Assembly: GCA_964371655.1 (NCBI GenBank)
Contig: CAYJOD010000102.1
Span: forward strand, 1 to 22,525
Source of the DNA: CAZGSN01 sp964371655
GTDB lineage: Bacteria; Desulfobacterota; Binatia; HRBIN30
Length of the DNA: 22,525 nucleotides
Direction: 5' to 3'
The position numbers and the translations under genes were made by a program. The notes under the pieces are model-generated. The model had not been told where the DNA came from and did not search any database. It saw only the letters and a program-made list of their open reading frames with translations. Shown here one piece after another: positions 15,389 to 22,525 of the stretch. How positions within the stretch are numbered: position 1 is the stretch's first letter; each line of letters begins with the position of its first letter.

Positions 15389-15520
15389 CGACCACGCGTG
15401 CCATTGCACTGCGACGTCGAGCCGGTTGACCCGCTCGGTGAGTGGCCGTCGCCGCCCTTTGAACCGGTCATCCGTGGCGACTACCTCTATGGCGGTGGCG
15501 CGTCGGACGATAAAGGGTAA
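15389..15520 (+). pseudogene. Remnant of an M20-family metallopeptidase
   Basis: A 43-codon stretch closely follows the metal-binding core of M20 dipeptidases/carboxypeptidases: HCDVEPVDPLGEW, then PPFEPVIRGDYLYGGGASDDKG, then a stop. The first His-x-Asp (His at 15407) and the SDDKG motif correspond to zinc-ligand regions of the family. Before it the resemblance fades (weakly visible as RPRVPL), no start or ribosome binding site belongs to it, and nothing after the stop continues the protein, which should be about 400-480 residues long. It is therefore a gene fragment. It sits directly before the vapBC pair, which may have arrived in the dead gene. Confidence 0.8.
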
Positions 15521-15558
15521 CTGTTCAGTTCGCGACACTGGGCCAGAAGCGAGCCGGG

Positions 15559-15586
15559 TTGCACCCGTCGACCTGGTGTGTAAGAT
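15559..15586 (+). promoter_or_regulatory. Possible vapBC promoter giving a leaderless mRNA
   Basis: TTGCAC (15559-15564), a 16-bp spacer and TAAGAT (15581-15586) resemble -35 and -10 elements. The -10 match is four of six, the -35 weak. The ATG at 15593 lies six bases after the -10 box, where the transcript would begin, and no Shine-Dalgarno is visible. Confidence 0.35.
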
Positions 15587-15592
15587 CGGCCT

Positions 15593-15850
15593 ATGGCTAC
15601 ACACCCGATGACGCGCGTCCAGATACTTCTTCCCGAAGAAGACGATCGGCAGCTCGAGCAACTCGCCCGACGGCAGGGCGAGTCGAAGTCGAACGTGGTG
15701 CGCCGCGCGTTGCAGCACCTGCTGCGCTTCGAAAGCACGCACGACGAGTCTCTGTTGGGACTGATCGGGCAAGCCGGTGCAAGCGGCCGGCGGCACGCGG
15801 CACGTGATCACGATCGCTTGCTTACGCAGTCTCACCGTCGAACGCGCTGA
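15593..15850 (+). CDS. vapB: VapB-like ribbon-helix-helix antitoxin
   Basis: An 85-residue protein whose N-terminal part is a ribbon-helix-helix DNA-binding domain: strand TRVQILLPEED, then helices RQLEQLARRQG and SKSNVVRRALQHLLRF (about residues 7-48). The C-terminal tail is polar and probably disordered, as usual for the toxin-binding part. Its stop is 2 nt before the ATG of the PIN-domain gene, the standard antitoxin-first layout with translational coupling. It should bind the toxin's active site and repress its own promoter. Start at 15593 or 15608 is undecided; neither has a ribosome binding site, and 15593 fits a leaderless message. Confidence 0.85.
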   Translation: MATHPMTRVQILLPEEDDRQLEQLARRQGESKSNVVRRALQHLLRFESTHDESLLGLIGQAGASGRRHAARDHDRLLTQSHRRTR

Positions 15851-15852
15851 GA

Positions 15853-16290
15853 ATGGGTCGACGTCGGCTGTTCGTCGACACGGGTGCCTGGTATGCGATC
15901 CAGGTCGCTGACGACGCGTGGCATCGTGAGGCTGCCGATACTCTGCGGGAGCTGCTGAGCGGACAACATATTCTGGTAACGACCAACCAGGTCCTCGGCG
16001 AGACGTACACGCTCTTGCGTATGCTATGCGGCCACGCGGCGGCAGTGCGGTTCCTCGACTACCTCGACGAGGCGCCGCGGCTCGAACGGCTTTTCGTGAG
16101 CGCAGACGTCGAACGGAGAGCGTACCGACTGCTCCGGCAGTATGCAGATCAGGACTTCAGCTTCGTGGATGCCACAAGCTTTACGGTAATGCGTGGTGAG
16201 CGACTCCGCCACGCGTTCGCGTTCGACCAGCATTTCGCAACCGCAGGCTTCCTTCGTGTGCCGGTCGACTTGCCCGTTGCGCAGCTGTGA
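15853..16290 (+). CDS. vapC: VapC-like PIN-domain ribonuclease toxin
   Basis: A 145-residue PIN-domain protein. The four acidic metal ligands are in place: Asp9 (FVDTGAWYA), Glu50 (NQVLGETYTLL), Asp106 (FSFVDATSFTVM) and Asp125 (AFAFDQHFATAGF). VapC toxins cleave specific RNAs, often tRNA or 23S rRNA, when the antitoxin is degraded. The neighbouring antitoxin gene and 2-nt gap support a functional pair. The target cannot be predicted. The length is normal, with no damage seen. Confidence 0.92.
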   Translation: MGRRRLFVDTGAWYAIQVADDAWHREAADTLRELLSGQHILVTTNQVLGETYTLLRMLCGHAAAVRFLDYLDEAPRLERLFVSADVERRAYRLLRQYADQDFSFVDATSFTVMRGERLRHAFAFDQHFATAGFLRVPVDLPVAQL

Positions 16291-16443
16291 TACGAGGCTC
16301 GCGCGCAGAGCATCCCTGGAAGGGCTTTCATCGGCTGAGGAATCCGCGCCAGGTCGATAGAGCCGCTCGCCGCCCGTGATGCGGAGATGCAACCTCGCGC
16401 GGGGGTTGTTAGAACCGCCGCGACCTATAGAAGGTAGAAACAC

Positions 16444-19368
16444 ATGTGGGCCAGCGTGCAGCGATTGCTCCTAGGCGTCGTCCTGATCGCCGTCGCTGCA
16501 GGCGTGTTGCTGGTCTCCGACTTGAGTCACCGCAAGGTGGACTCGGGTCGCATGCCGCAGGTCGCTATCCTTCAACATTCCTCCCAGCCTCTCCTCGATG
16601 AGGGCATCGTCGGCATGCTCGATGGACTCAAGGAAGCGGGCTTCGAGGACGGAAAGAGCGTGTCCATCCGGCGCTACAACGCCGAGAACGACATGCCCAC
16701 GGCCAATGCTATCGCCAAGGAAATTTCCGGCGGCGACTTCGCCCTCGTCCTCACCGCGTCGACGCTGAGCCTGCAAGCGGTAGCCAACGCCAACCGCGAC
16801 GGCCATACGATCCAAGTCTTCGGGCTGGTCTCCGATCCTGCAGGCGCCGGCGTCGGCATCAGTCGTGACAATCCCCTCCAGCATCCGCGCCACCTCGTTG
16901 GCTACGGCACGATGCAGCCGGTGGCCGAAGCCTTTCAGTTGGCGCGCCGTCTCTTCGGCGGGTTGAAGCGGGTTGGCACAGTCTGGAATCCTGCCGAGGC
17001 GAACTCAGAGGCGCAATTGAAGGTGGCGCGCGCGGCGTGCCAGGCGCTGGGCATTGAGCTGCTCGAGGCCAACGTCGATGCCGCCGCCGGGGCCATGGAA
17101 GCCGCCAGCTCACTGGTCGGGCGCGACGTGCAGGCATTGTGGATCCCCGGCGACGTGACCGTGCTCACCGCCGTCGATACGATCGTCGCCGTCGCTCGCA
17201 AAGGCCGCATCCCGGTGTTCACGAGTATTCCTGGCAACGCCAAGCGTGGAACCCTCTTCGACGTCGGCGCCGACTATCACGAGGTCGGCCGACTTGCCGG
17301 CGCGCTTGCCGGCCGCATTCTCCACGGCACCGATCCGGCGTCCATCGCGATCGAGAACGTCATGCCCCAGGTGCTGCTGGTCAACCGCGCCGCCCTCGCT
17401 GACCTGAAGGAGGCGTGGCAGGTGCCGGACGACATTGTGCCGCAGGCCACGTTCGTTGCGGAGGGCTCGACGCAGTCGGTGCGCCAACCCGCGCCGGCGC
17501 CCGCGCCCGGGCGGGTGTTCAAAGTCGGCATCGTCTATTTCGCCCCCGAGCCTGGCGTCGAAACGTGCATGCAAGGTCTCGCCGACGGTTTCCGCGATGC
17601 CGGCTTCATCGAAGGGAAGAATCTCGAAGTGCGCAAAGTGCACGCGCAGGGCGAGATCGCCAACATTCCGGCGCTGCTGCAGAACTACGACAGCCAAGAT
17701 CTCGACCTCATCATCCCGATGACGACACCGTGCCTCACCGCCGCCGTCGGCTTGGTGCGCAAGACCGCGGTGGTCTCCACGTATGTGTACGATCCGATCG
17801 CTGCGGGTGTCGGCGAAAGCTTCACCTCGCATCATCCCAACGTCACCGGCATCGGCTCGTTCCCGCCGCTCTCCGAAACGGTCGATCTCATCCAGCAGCT
17901 CCTGCCCGGCATCAAGACGGTGGGGACTCTCTACAACAGCTCGGAGGCGAACTCGCGCAAGGTGGTGTCCGTCGCGCGTGAGATCTTCACCCGGCGCGGC
18001 ATTCGCCTCGAAGAGGTCACCGTCATCAACTCGAGCGAGGTGTTTCAGGCTGCCCAGGCGCTGGTAGCCCGTCATGCGCAAGCCTTGTGGATCAGCGGCG
18101 ACAACACGGCGATCCAGGGATTCGACGCCATCGTCAAGGTGGCGAACGACGCGCGCCTGCCGATGATTACCAACGATGTCGAGCCGGTGGCGAAGACCTC
18201 GCTGGCGGTCGTGGGCATCGGCTTTTATCAACCGGGCTATGCGGCGGCGCAGCTGGCTGCCCAGGTGCTGCGCGGCGCCAGCCCGAAGGATCTGCCTTTC
18301 CAGAACGTGGCGACGAAGATCCTGTCGTTGAACCCCGACGTGGCCCGCAAGCTCGGAGTGACCATTCCCGAGCCCTTGCTCCAGGCTGCCGACAGCATCG
18401 TCGACGCCAGCGGTGTCCACCAACGGGCAGCGACAGCAACTGTCGCCCCGACACCAGCGCGGCCGCTGTCGAAAACCTGGAACGTGCACATCCTCGAGTA
18501 CGTCAACGTGCTCGACGTCGAGGATGGCGAAAAAGGCTTCCGCGCCGGGCTACACGATGCCGGGCTGGTAGAAGGACGCGACTACCGGCTCACGGTGCGC
18601 AACGCCCAGGGCGACATGGCCACCATCAGCGGAATGGTCGACGCCGCGGTGACGGATGACGCCAACATGTTGGCCACATTCTCGACTCCGACCTTGCAGA
18701 CCGCGCTGCAACGGTCCCGTGGTGTGCCGATCGTGTTCACCTTCGTTGCCGACGCCGTCGTGGCTGGTGCCGGGCGCAGCAACGAGGACCATTTGCCGAA
18801 CGTAACCGGTGTGTCCACGGCCAGCGCCATTGACGAATTGCTGCGCACGGTTCGCGAGTGCTTGCCGTCGGCGAAACGAATCGGGACCCTGTTCGTGCCG
18901 GCGGAGGTGAACTCGGTGTTCAACAAGGATCGCCTGGTGGAGGCCGCGCAGAAGCAGGGCATGGAAGTGGTGGCGGTGGCCGCCAACACCAGCGCGGAGG
19001 TCAGCGATGCCGCTGCGGCGCTGTCCAGCCAGCCCCTTGATGCCATCACCCAGATCGCTGGGAATGTCACCACGGCGGCGTTCGTCAGCATCGCGCAGGT
19101 CGGACAGCGCGCCCACATTCCGGTCTTCGGCGCGTTGAGCAGCAATGCCCACGACGGCGCTGCCGTGGTCGTGGCGCGCGACTATCACGATGGTGGTCGC
19201 GAGGCCGGCTTGATGGCGGCGCGCATCATGCGCGGCGAGAAGCCCGCGCAGATCCCAATTCGGCCACTGAGCACGACGCGCATCCTTCTCAATCTGAAGG
19301 CCGCACGCGCCATGGGCCTGCCGATCCCGGCATCGCTGCGGGAGCGCGCCACGCAGGTGATCGAGTAG
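16444..19368 (+). CDS. ABC transporter substrate-binding protein with three tandem TrpX-type domains
   Basis: A 974-residue extracytoplasmic receptor made of three consecutive ABC_sub_bind (PF04392/TrpX-like) domains: about 37-340, 359-655 and 679-974. Each has the expected hinge motif in the same place: NPAEANS (182-188), NSSEANS (498-504) and VPAEVNS (818-824), a period of 316-320 residues. Each also has the DP-(I/A)-AGVG or related loop and an end resembling NLKAARAMGLPIPASL. Two Ala/Pro/Thr linkers (VRQPAPAPAPGR and TVAPTPARP) separate them. The N-terminus (LLLGVVLIAVAAGVLLV, 8-24) is hydrophobic without a clear cleavage site or lipobox, so the protein is probably membrane-anchored. The family binds small ligands such as tryptophan or other aromatic amino acids; the ligand here is unknown. 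The gene opens a four-gene operon with the STAS protein, permease and ATPase. Upstream AAGG is a modest ribosome binding site. Confidence 0.93.
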   Translation: MWASVQRLLLGVVLIAVAAGVLLVSDLSHRKVDSGRMPQVAILQHSSQPLLDEGIVGMLDGLKEAGFEDGKSVSIRRYNAENDMPTANAIAKEISGGDFALVLTASTLSLQAVANANRDGHTIQVFGLVSDPAGAGVGISRDNPLQHPRHLVGYGTMQPVAEAFQLARRLFGGLKRVGTVWNPAEANSEAQLKVARAACQALGIELLEANVDAAAGAMEAASSLVGRDVQALWIPGDVTVLTAVDTIVAVARKGRIPVFTSIPGNAKRGTLFDVGADYHEVGRLAGALAGRILHGTDPASIAIENVMPQVLLVNRAALADLKEAWQVPDDIVPQATFVAEGSTQSVRQPAPAPAPGRVFKVGIVYFAPEPGVETCMQGLADGFRDAGFIEGKNLEVRKVHAQGEIANIPALLQNYDSQDLDLIIPMTTPCLTAAVGLVRKTAVVSTYVYDPIAAGVGESFTSHHPNVTGIGSFPPLSETVDLIQQLLPGIKTVGTLYNSSEANSRKVVSVAREIFTRRGIRLEEVTVINSSEVFQAAQALVARHAQALWISGDNTAIQGFDAIVKVANDARLPMITNDVEPVAKTSLAVVGIGFYQPGYAAAQLAAQVLRGASPKDLPFQNVATKILSLNPDVARKLGVTIPEPLLQAADSIVDASGVHQRAATATVAPTPARPLSKTWNVHILEYVNVLDVEDGEKGFRAGLHDAGLVEGRDYRLTVRNAQGDMATISGMVDAAVTDDANMLATFSTPTLQTALQRSRGVPIVFTFVADAVVAGAGRSNEDHLPNVTGVSTASAIDELLRTVRECLPSAKRIGTLFVPAEVNSVFNKDRLVEAAQKQGMEVVAVAANTSAEVSDAAAALSSQPLDAITQIAGNVTTAAFVSIAQVGQRAHIPVFGALSSNAHDGAAVVVARDYHDGGREAGLMAARIMRGEKPAQIPIRPLSTTRILLNLKAARAMGLPIPASLRERATQVIE

Positions 19369-19385
19369 TCGCGAGGGAGATCGCC

Positions 19386-20633
19386 ATGGAGATTACGACA
19401 CAGCACGCGGGTGAGATCCTCGAGGTCTACGTCGAGGGCCGCCTCGATGCGTATTGGGCGGACCACCTCTCCAAGGCACTCGAAGAAGCGGTGCGCGACG
19501 GCGCCGATCACATTCGGCTCAACATGGCCGGTGTGTCGTTCATGAGCTCTGTCGGTATCCGTGTGTTACTCAAGGTCTACAAGCAGCTGCAGCGCATCAA
19601 CGGCAGCTTCGGTGTCTCGAACCCGTCCGACGCCGTCAAGACCGTTCTCGAACTGGCAGGACTCCAGGACTTGCTCGCCGGTGTGCCCCTGGCGCCTTCC
19701 TCTGCGACCGACGCGCGAGTCGCGGCTCGGCATGTCGAACACGGCGGCGCAACGTTTGAAGTGTTCGACCTCACACCAGGCGCCGGCCTGCGCTGTCGCG
19801 TGGTCGGCAGCCCCGAGCCTTTGGCGGGCTGCGGTTTTGCCGCGGCGAATTGTCGGACGCTGCCGTTTCCCCACACCTCGTTCGGCCTCGGGTTGGGTGC
19901 CCTCGGACATAGCTTCGAGGATTCGCAGGCGCGCTTCGGTGAGTTTCTCGCCGCCGGCGGTGCGGCGGCGTACTTGCCCACGGACGGCACCAACGTGCCG
20001 GACTACGTGGTGGCAACCGAGGCGCTGGTTCCGCAGTTGAGCGTTCTCTACGCCGTGGTCTCCGAAGGAACCTGCGCGCATCTGGTTCGCTTCGGTGAGC
20101 ACCCGGGCAGTAGCGCGATCAAGCTCAGCGAGCTGGCCGAGGCGTGTTTGCAGATCGCCGCGGCGGATGCCGTCGGCGTCGTCATGGTGGCCGAGTCGGC
20201 CGGGCTCATGGGCGCCGCGCTGCGGCGCTCGCCGGCGCTCGCAGCGTCCGAAAAGGCGCTGTTCACGCATCCGCAGATTCGTGAGTGGTTGTCGTTCACG
20301 CCGGAGCGCGCGTATGCGCGCAGTCTCGCGTTGGTCGTCGGGGTCGCGACGCGCGCGGCACAACCGGGCTTGGAGCCGCTGCTGCGCCCGATGGGCAGCG
20401 GGCCGTGGCCGTCAGGGCACTTCCACGCCGCCGCGTTCTCGTACCGTCCGCTGCAGAAGGGGCTCATCGACCTGCGGGCAACCGTGTCCACCTTGTTCGA
20501 GGCAGAGACGCTGCAGGGCGTCCTGCACCTGCTCAACGACGACCGCGAGATCGTTGGCGCTGGCGAGAGTGAGTTTGTCCGTGGTGCGTGCTGGATCGGG
20601 CCGCTCACCGACGTCATCACGGAGAGCAACTGA
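19386..20633 (+). CDS. STAS-domain protein fused to an unrecognised ~300-residue domain
   Basis: A 415-residue soluble protein with no signal peptide or membrane segment. Residues 1-100 form a STAS (anti-sigma antagonist-like) domain: GRLDAYWADHLSKALEEA, then VSFMSSVGIRVLLKVYKQL with Ser54/Ser55 at the site that partner-switching kinases phosphorylate in related proteins, then FGVSNPSDAVKTVLELAGL. After a short hinge, residues about 108-415 make a domain I do not recognise, with GCGFAAANCRTLPFPHTSFGLGLGALG, VSEGTCAHLVRFGEHPGS, AVGVVMVAESAGLMGAALR and a closing LIDLRATVSTLFEAETLQGVLHLLND. The gene lies 17 nt after the receptor gene (ribosome binding site AGGGAGA) and 1 nt before the permease gene, so it is very likely part of the transporter. 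By analogy with MlaB, a STAS protein that binds its ABC ATPase, it may regulate transport; this is inference. Confidence 0.85.
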   Translation: MEITTQHAGEILEVYVEGRLDAYWADHLSKALEEAVRDGADHIRLNMAGVSFMSSVGIRVLLKVYKQLQRINGSFGVSNPSDAVKTVLELAGLQDLLAGVPLAPSSATDARVAARHVEHGGATFEVFDLTPGAGLRCRVVGSPEPLAGCGFAAANCRTLPFPHTSFGLGLGALGHSFEDSQARFGEFLAAGGAAAYLPTDGTNVPDYVVATEALVPQLSVLYAVVSEGTCAHLVRFGEHPGSSAIKLSELAEACLQIAAADAVGVVMVAESAGLMGAALRRSPALAASEKALFTHPQIREWLSFTPERAYARSLALVVGVATRAAQPGLEPLLRPMGSGPWPSGHFHAAAFSYRPLQKGLIDLRATVSTLFEAETLQGVLHLLNDDREIVGAGESEFVRGACWIGPLTDVITESN

Positions 20634-20634
20634 C

Positions 20635-21573
20635 ATGACGCTGCTCATCGGTGCTCTGACGATCGGACTGATCCTGTCGCTGCTGGCGTTGGGCGTCTTC
20701 ATCAGCTTCCGCGTCTTCAGCTTTCCGGACATCACCGCCGACGGCTCGGTAACGCTGGGGGCAAGCATCGCTGCCGTGTTGCTGATCAACGGCGTCGAGG
20801 CGGTCGCGGCAACGTTTGCCGGCTTCTGCGGCGGCATGGTCGCCGGCGCTACCACCGGCATCCTGCACACCAAGTTCAAGATCAACGGCCTGCTCTCCGG
20901 CATCCTGGTGATGACGGCGCTGTACTCCGTGAACCTGCACGTGATGGGCAAGAGCAACGTACCGTTGATGTCGACCGCCACTCTGGCCACCGACGCGGAG
21001 CACATCGCAACGCGCCTCGTCGGCGGCGTGGCGACGATCAACGTGAGTGGCTGGGACGTGCCGCTGCGCGATGCAGCAGTCCTGCTCCTTAGCTTCGTCA
21101 CGGTCACACTCGTCGGTGGCGTGCTCTATGGCTTCTTTCGCACCGACCTGGGCACCGCGATGCGCGCCACCGGCAACAACGACCAGATGGTACGGGCGTT
21201 GGGCGTCAACGTCGGCAACATGATCATCCTCGGCCTGGCGGTGTCGAACGGGCTGATCGCGTTGTCGGGCGCGTTGCTGGCGCAGTATCAGGGATTCGCG
21301 GACGTGCAGATGGGCATCGGCATGGTCGTCTGGGGTTTGGCGAGCGTCATCATCGGCGAGGCGTTGGTGGGGACGAAACAGTACGGGTGGGTGATTGTCG
21401 GTGCGGTGATGGGCTCGGTGCTGTTCCGCCTGTTGGTGGCGATTGCCCTGCGCGCCGGCCTCAATCCCAACGATCTCAAGTTCATCACCGCCGCGTTTGT
21501 CTTCGCCGCGCTGGTTCTCCCAGATCTGCTCGGCAAGCTGCGACGGCCGAAAGCGCGGGGCAGCCATGCTTGA
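20635..21573 (+). CDS. ABC transporter permease, TrpY/BPD_transp_2-like
   Basis: A 312-residue integral membrane protein with about eight or nine hydrophobic segments, of the branched-chain-type permease family (PF02653) found with TrpX receptors. Characteristic parts are FSFPDITADGSVTLGASIAA near the N-terminus, LHTKFKINGLLSGILVMTALYSVNLHVMGKSNVPL, and the cytoplasmic coupling loop FRTDLGTAMRATGNNDQMVRALGVN. The start at 20635 is one base after the preceding stop, with GGAGAG inside the end of that gene; the frame is open further upstream but that part only mirrors the STAS gene. It should form the dimeric channel in the inner membrane. The stop overlaps the ATPase start by 8 nt. Confidence 0.93.
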   Translation: MTLLIGALTIGLILSLLALGVFISFRVFSFPDITADGSVTLGASIAAVLLINGVEAVAATFAGFCGGMVAGATTGILHTKFKINGLLSGILVMTALYSVNLHVMGKSNVPLMSTATLATDAEHIATRLVGGVATINVSGWDVPLRDAAVLLLSFVTVTLVGGVLYGFFRTDLGTAMRATGNNDQMVRALGVNVGNMIILGLAVSNGLIALSGALLAQYQGFADVQMGIGMVVWGLASVIIGEALVGTKQYGWVIVGAVMGSVLFRLLVAIALRAGLNPNDLKFITAAFVFAALVLPDLLGKLRRPKARGSHA

Positions 21574-22378
21574 GGTCCGCACGATTTCCAAGACGTTCAA
21601 TCCAAACACGCCCAACGAGGTGCGGGCGCTGCAGCAGGTGGACCTGACCATCGATGACGGCTCGTTCGTGGTCGTCATCGGCACCAACGGTTCGGGAAAG
21701 TCGACGTTGTTGAACGCCGTCGCCGGCACCTTCCTCGTCGATCGAGGCAGCATCCAGCTTGCGAACCGTGACGTCACGCACTGGCCGGAGCACCGCCGCG
21801 CGCAGTTCATCGGGCGGGTGTTCCAGAACCCGTTCAGCGGCACGGCCGCGGAGATGTCGATCGCGGAGAACCTGGCCCTTGCCGGGCGCCGCGGCAGACG
21901 ACGTGGTTTGGGTTGGGCGTTGCGCGGCAGCGTGCGGGCCGACATGTCCGAACGTGTACGGCGGCTGGGGATGGGCCTCGAGGAGCGGCTCGACAATGCT
22001 ATCGGCAGTCTGTCCGGCGGCCAGCGCCAGGCGCTGACCTTGCTGATGGCGACGTGGCTCAAGCCGTCCCTGCTCTTGCTCGACGAGCATACGGCGGCCC
22101 TCGATCCGAAGAGCGCCGACCAGGTCATCCGCCTTACCGACGAGGTGGTCGGTCACGACAAGTTGACCACGCTGATGGTGACGCACTCCATGCAACAGGC
22201 GGCCAATCTCGGGGATCGACTGATCATGATGCATCGCGGCCGCATCATCCACGACTTCAGCGGCGCCGAGAAGCGCCGCCTGCGCGTGGACGATCTGCTC
22301 TCCCGCTTCGAAGAGGTGCGTCGTGGCGAGCAACTCAACGAGTCGGCTGCGGAGTTGCTGCGACGCGCGTACGTGTAG
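21566..22378 (+). CDS. ABC transporter ATP-binding protein, TrpZ-like
   Basis: A 270-residue nucleotide-binding subunit that powers the importer. All motifs are present: Walker A GTNGSGKST (39-47), Q-loop VFQNPFSG, signature LSGGQRQ (149-155), Walker B LLLLDEHTAALDP with Asp173 and Glu174, and the switch His in MVTHSM. DEHTAALDP, with His in place of the usual Pro, is common in ATPases paired with TrpX/TrpY. The start at 21566 overlaps the permease by 8 nt, so the two are translationally coupled. The C-terminal stretch (RVDDLLSRFEEVRRGEQLNESAAELL) extends past the core domain and could be a docking site for the STAS protein. It is the last gene of the operon. Confidence 0.95.
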   Translation: MLEVRTISKTFNPNTPNEVRALQQVDLTIDDGSFVVVIGTNGSGKSTLLNAVAGTFLVDRGSIQLANRDVTHWPEHRRAQFIGRVFQNPFSGTAAEMSIAENLALAGRRGRRRGLGWALRGSVRADMSERVRRLGMGLEERLDNAIGSLSGGQRQALTLLMATWLKPSLLLLDEHTAALDPKSADQVIRLTDEVVGHDKLTTLMVTHSMQQAANLGDRLIMMHRGRIIHDFSGAEKRRLRVDDLLSRFEEVRRGEQLNESAAELLRRAYV

Positions 22379-22498
22379 GGTCTCCAAGTCACCTGGCGGT
22401 CCCTAGCGCGAATTTGTCTACCCGCTGACCGCTTGCTTACGCGCGCGGCTCTGACCTGGCGAACATCTGAGGGGCTTTGCACATAAATTCGTCGTGGG

Positions 22499-22525
22499 CG
22501 CTTTGGAGTGCGGGAGCTTGCTCCC
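22499..22525. repeat. Partial inverted-repeat element, family F (GGGAGCTTGCTCCC core)
   Basis: CGCTTTGGAGTGC is followed by the palindrome GGGAGC-TT-GCTCCC (22512-22525), which is cut by the window end. From memory this TTTGGAGTGCGGGAGC type recurs in intergenic DNA of many environmental bacteria. Only one arm is visible, so its full extent is unknown. Confidence 0.4.

Noticed and set aside
17110..18489. Open frame of 459 codons on the minus strand
   Set aside because: Antisense shadow of the triple receptor gene; no family resemblance and no ribosome binding site.
20095..20634. Upstream extension of the permease reading frame
   Set aside because: It overlaps the STAS gene in another frame and encodes Arg/Ser-rich nonsense; the ATG at 20635 fits the family.
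20617..22128. Open frame of 503 codons on the minus strand
   Set aside because: It lies antisense to the permease and ATPase genes, its product is low-complexity Arg/His/Asp-rich, and it is explained by high-GC codon bias.

Overview
The window looks like chromosomal DNA of a high-GC (roughly 60%), Gram-negative, uncultivated environmental bacterium. The gene mix points to a deltaproteobacteria-like or Binatota-like lineage: a beta-propeller (SBBP) secreted protein with a Thr/Pro linker, a haloalkane dehalogenase, a PRK06213-type crotonase, VOC and carboxymuconolactone-decarboxylase proteins, and a TrpX-type ABC transporter. This placement is inferred from protein style, not from a marker search. 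I see no phage, plasmid or insertion-sequence transposase genes.

Layout. Positions 1-5340 hold a stress/housekeeping block: a short Hsp20, a Lon-like protease overlapping it, the primary sigma factor RpoD, and a 53-codon gene with a near-perfect ribosome binding site. Positions 5340-5830 are non-coding and packed with two different small inverted-repeat elements. On the minus strand, 5924-7660 encodes a haloalkane dehalogenase followed by a crotonase. A tRNA-Leu(CAG) lies at 8019-8102 with a plausible promoter and terminator. Positions 8585-11902 encode a large exported beta-propeller protein. Positions 11900-15600 are loose and decaying: an SDR gene missing its catalytic middle, a second copy of a 191-bp repeat, a small exported protein, further inverted-repeat elements, a VOC gene, a CMD-family gene and a fragment of an M20 peptidase. 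A vapBC toxin-antitoxin pair follows at 15593-16290.

The last 6 kb (16444-22378) is the most interesting coding unit: a compact four-gene operon. It encodes (1) a membrane-anchored protein with three tandem TrpX-type substrate-binding domains, (2) a STAS domain fused to an unrecognised domain of about 300 residues, (3) a permease and (4) an ATPase. Genes 2-4 are spaced by 17, 1 and -8 nt. The set reads as one ABC importer with a triple receptor and a built-in STAS regulator, analogous in concept to MlaB in the Mla ABC system.

A second theme is non-coding. Six distinct families of short imperfect inverted-repeat elements sit in the gaps between genes. Several have arms built from tandem 8-10 bp sub-repeats. 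One family is present twice, with 191-bp copies about 95% identical and no indels, which suggests recent mobility.
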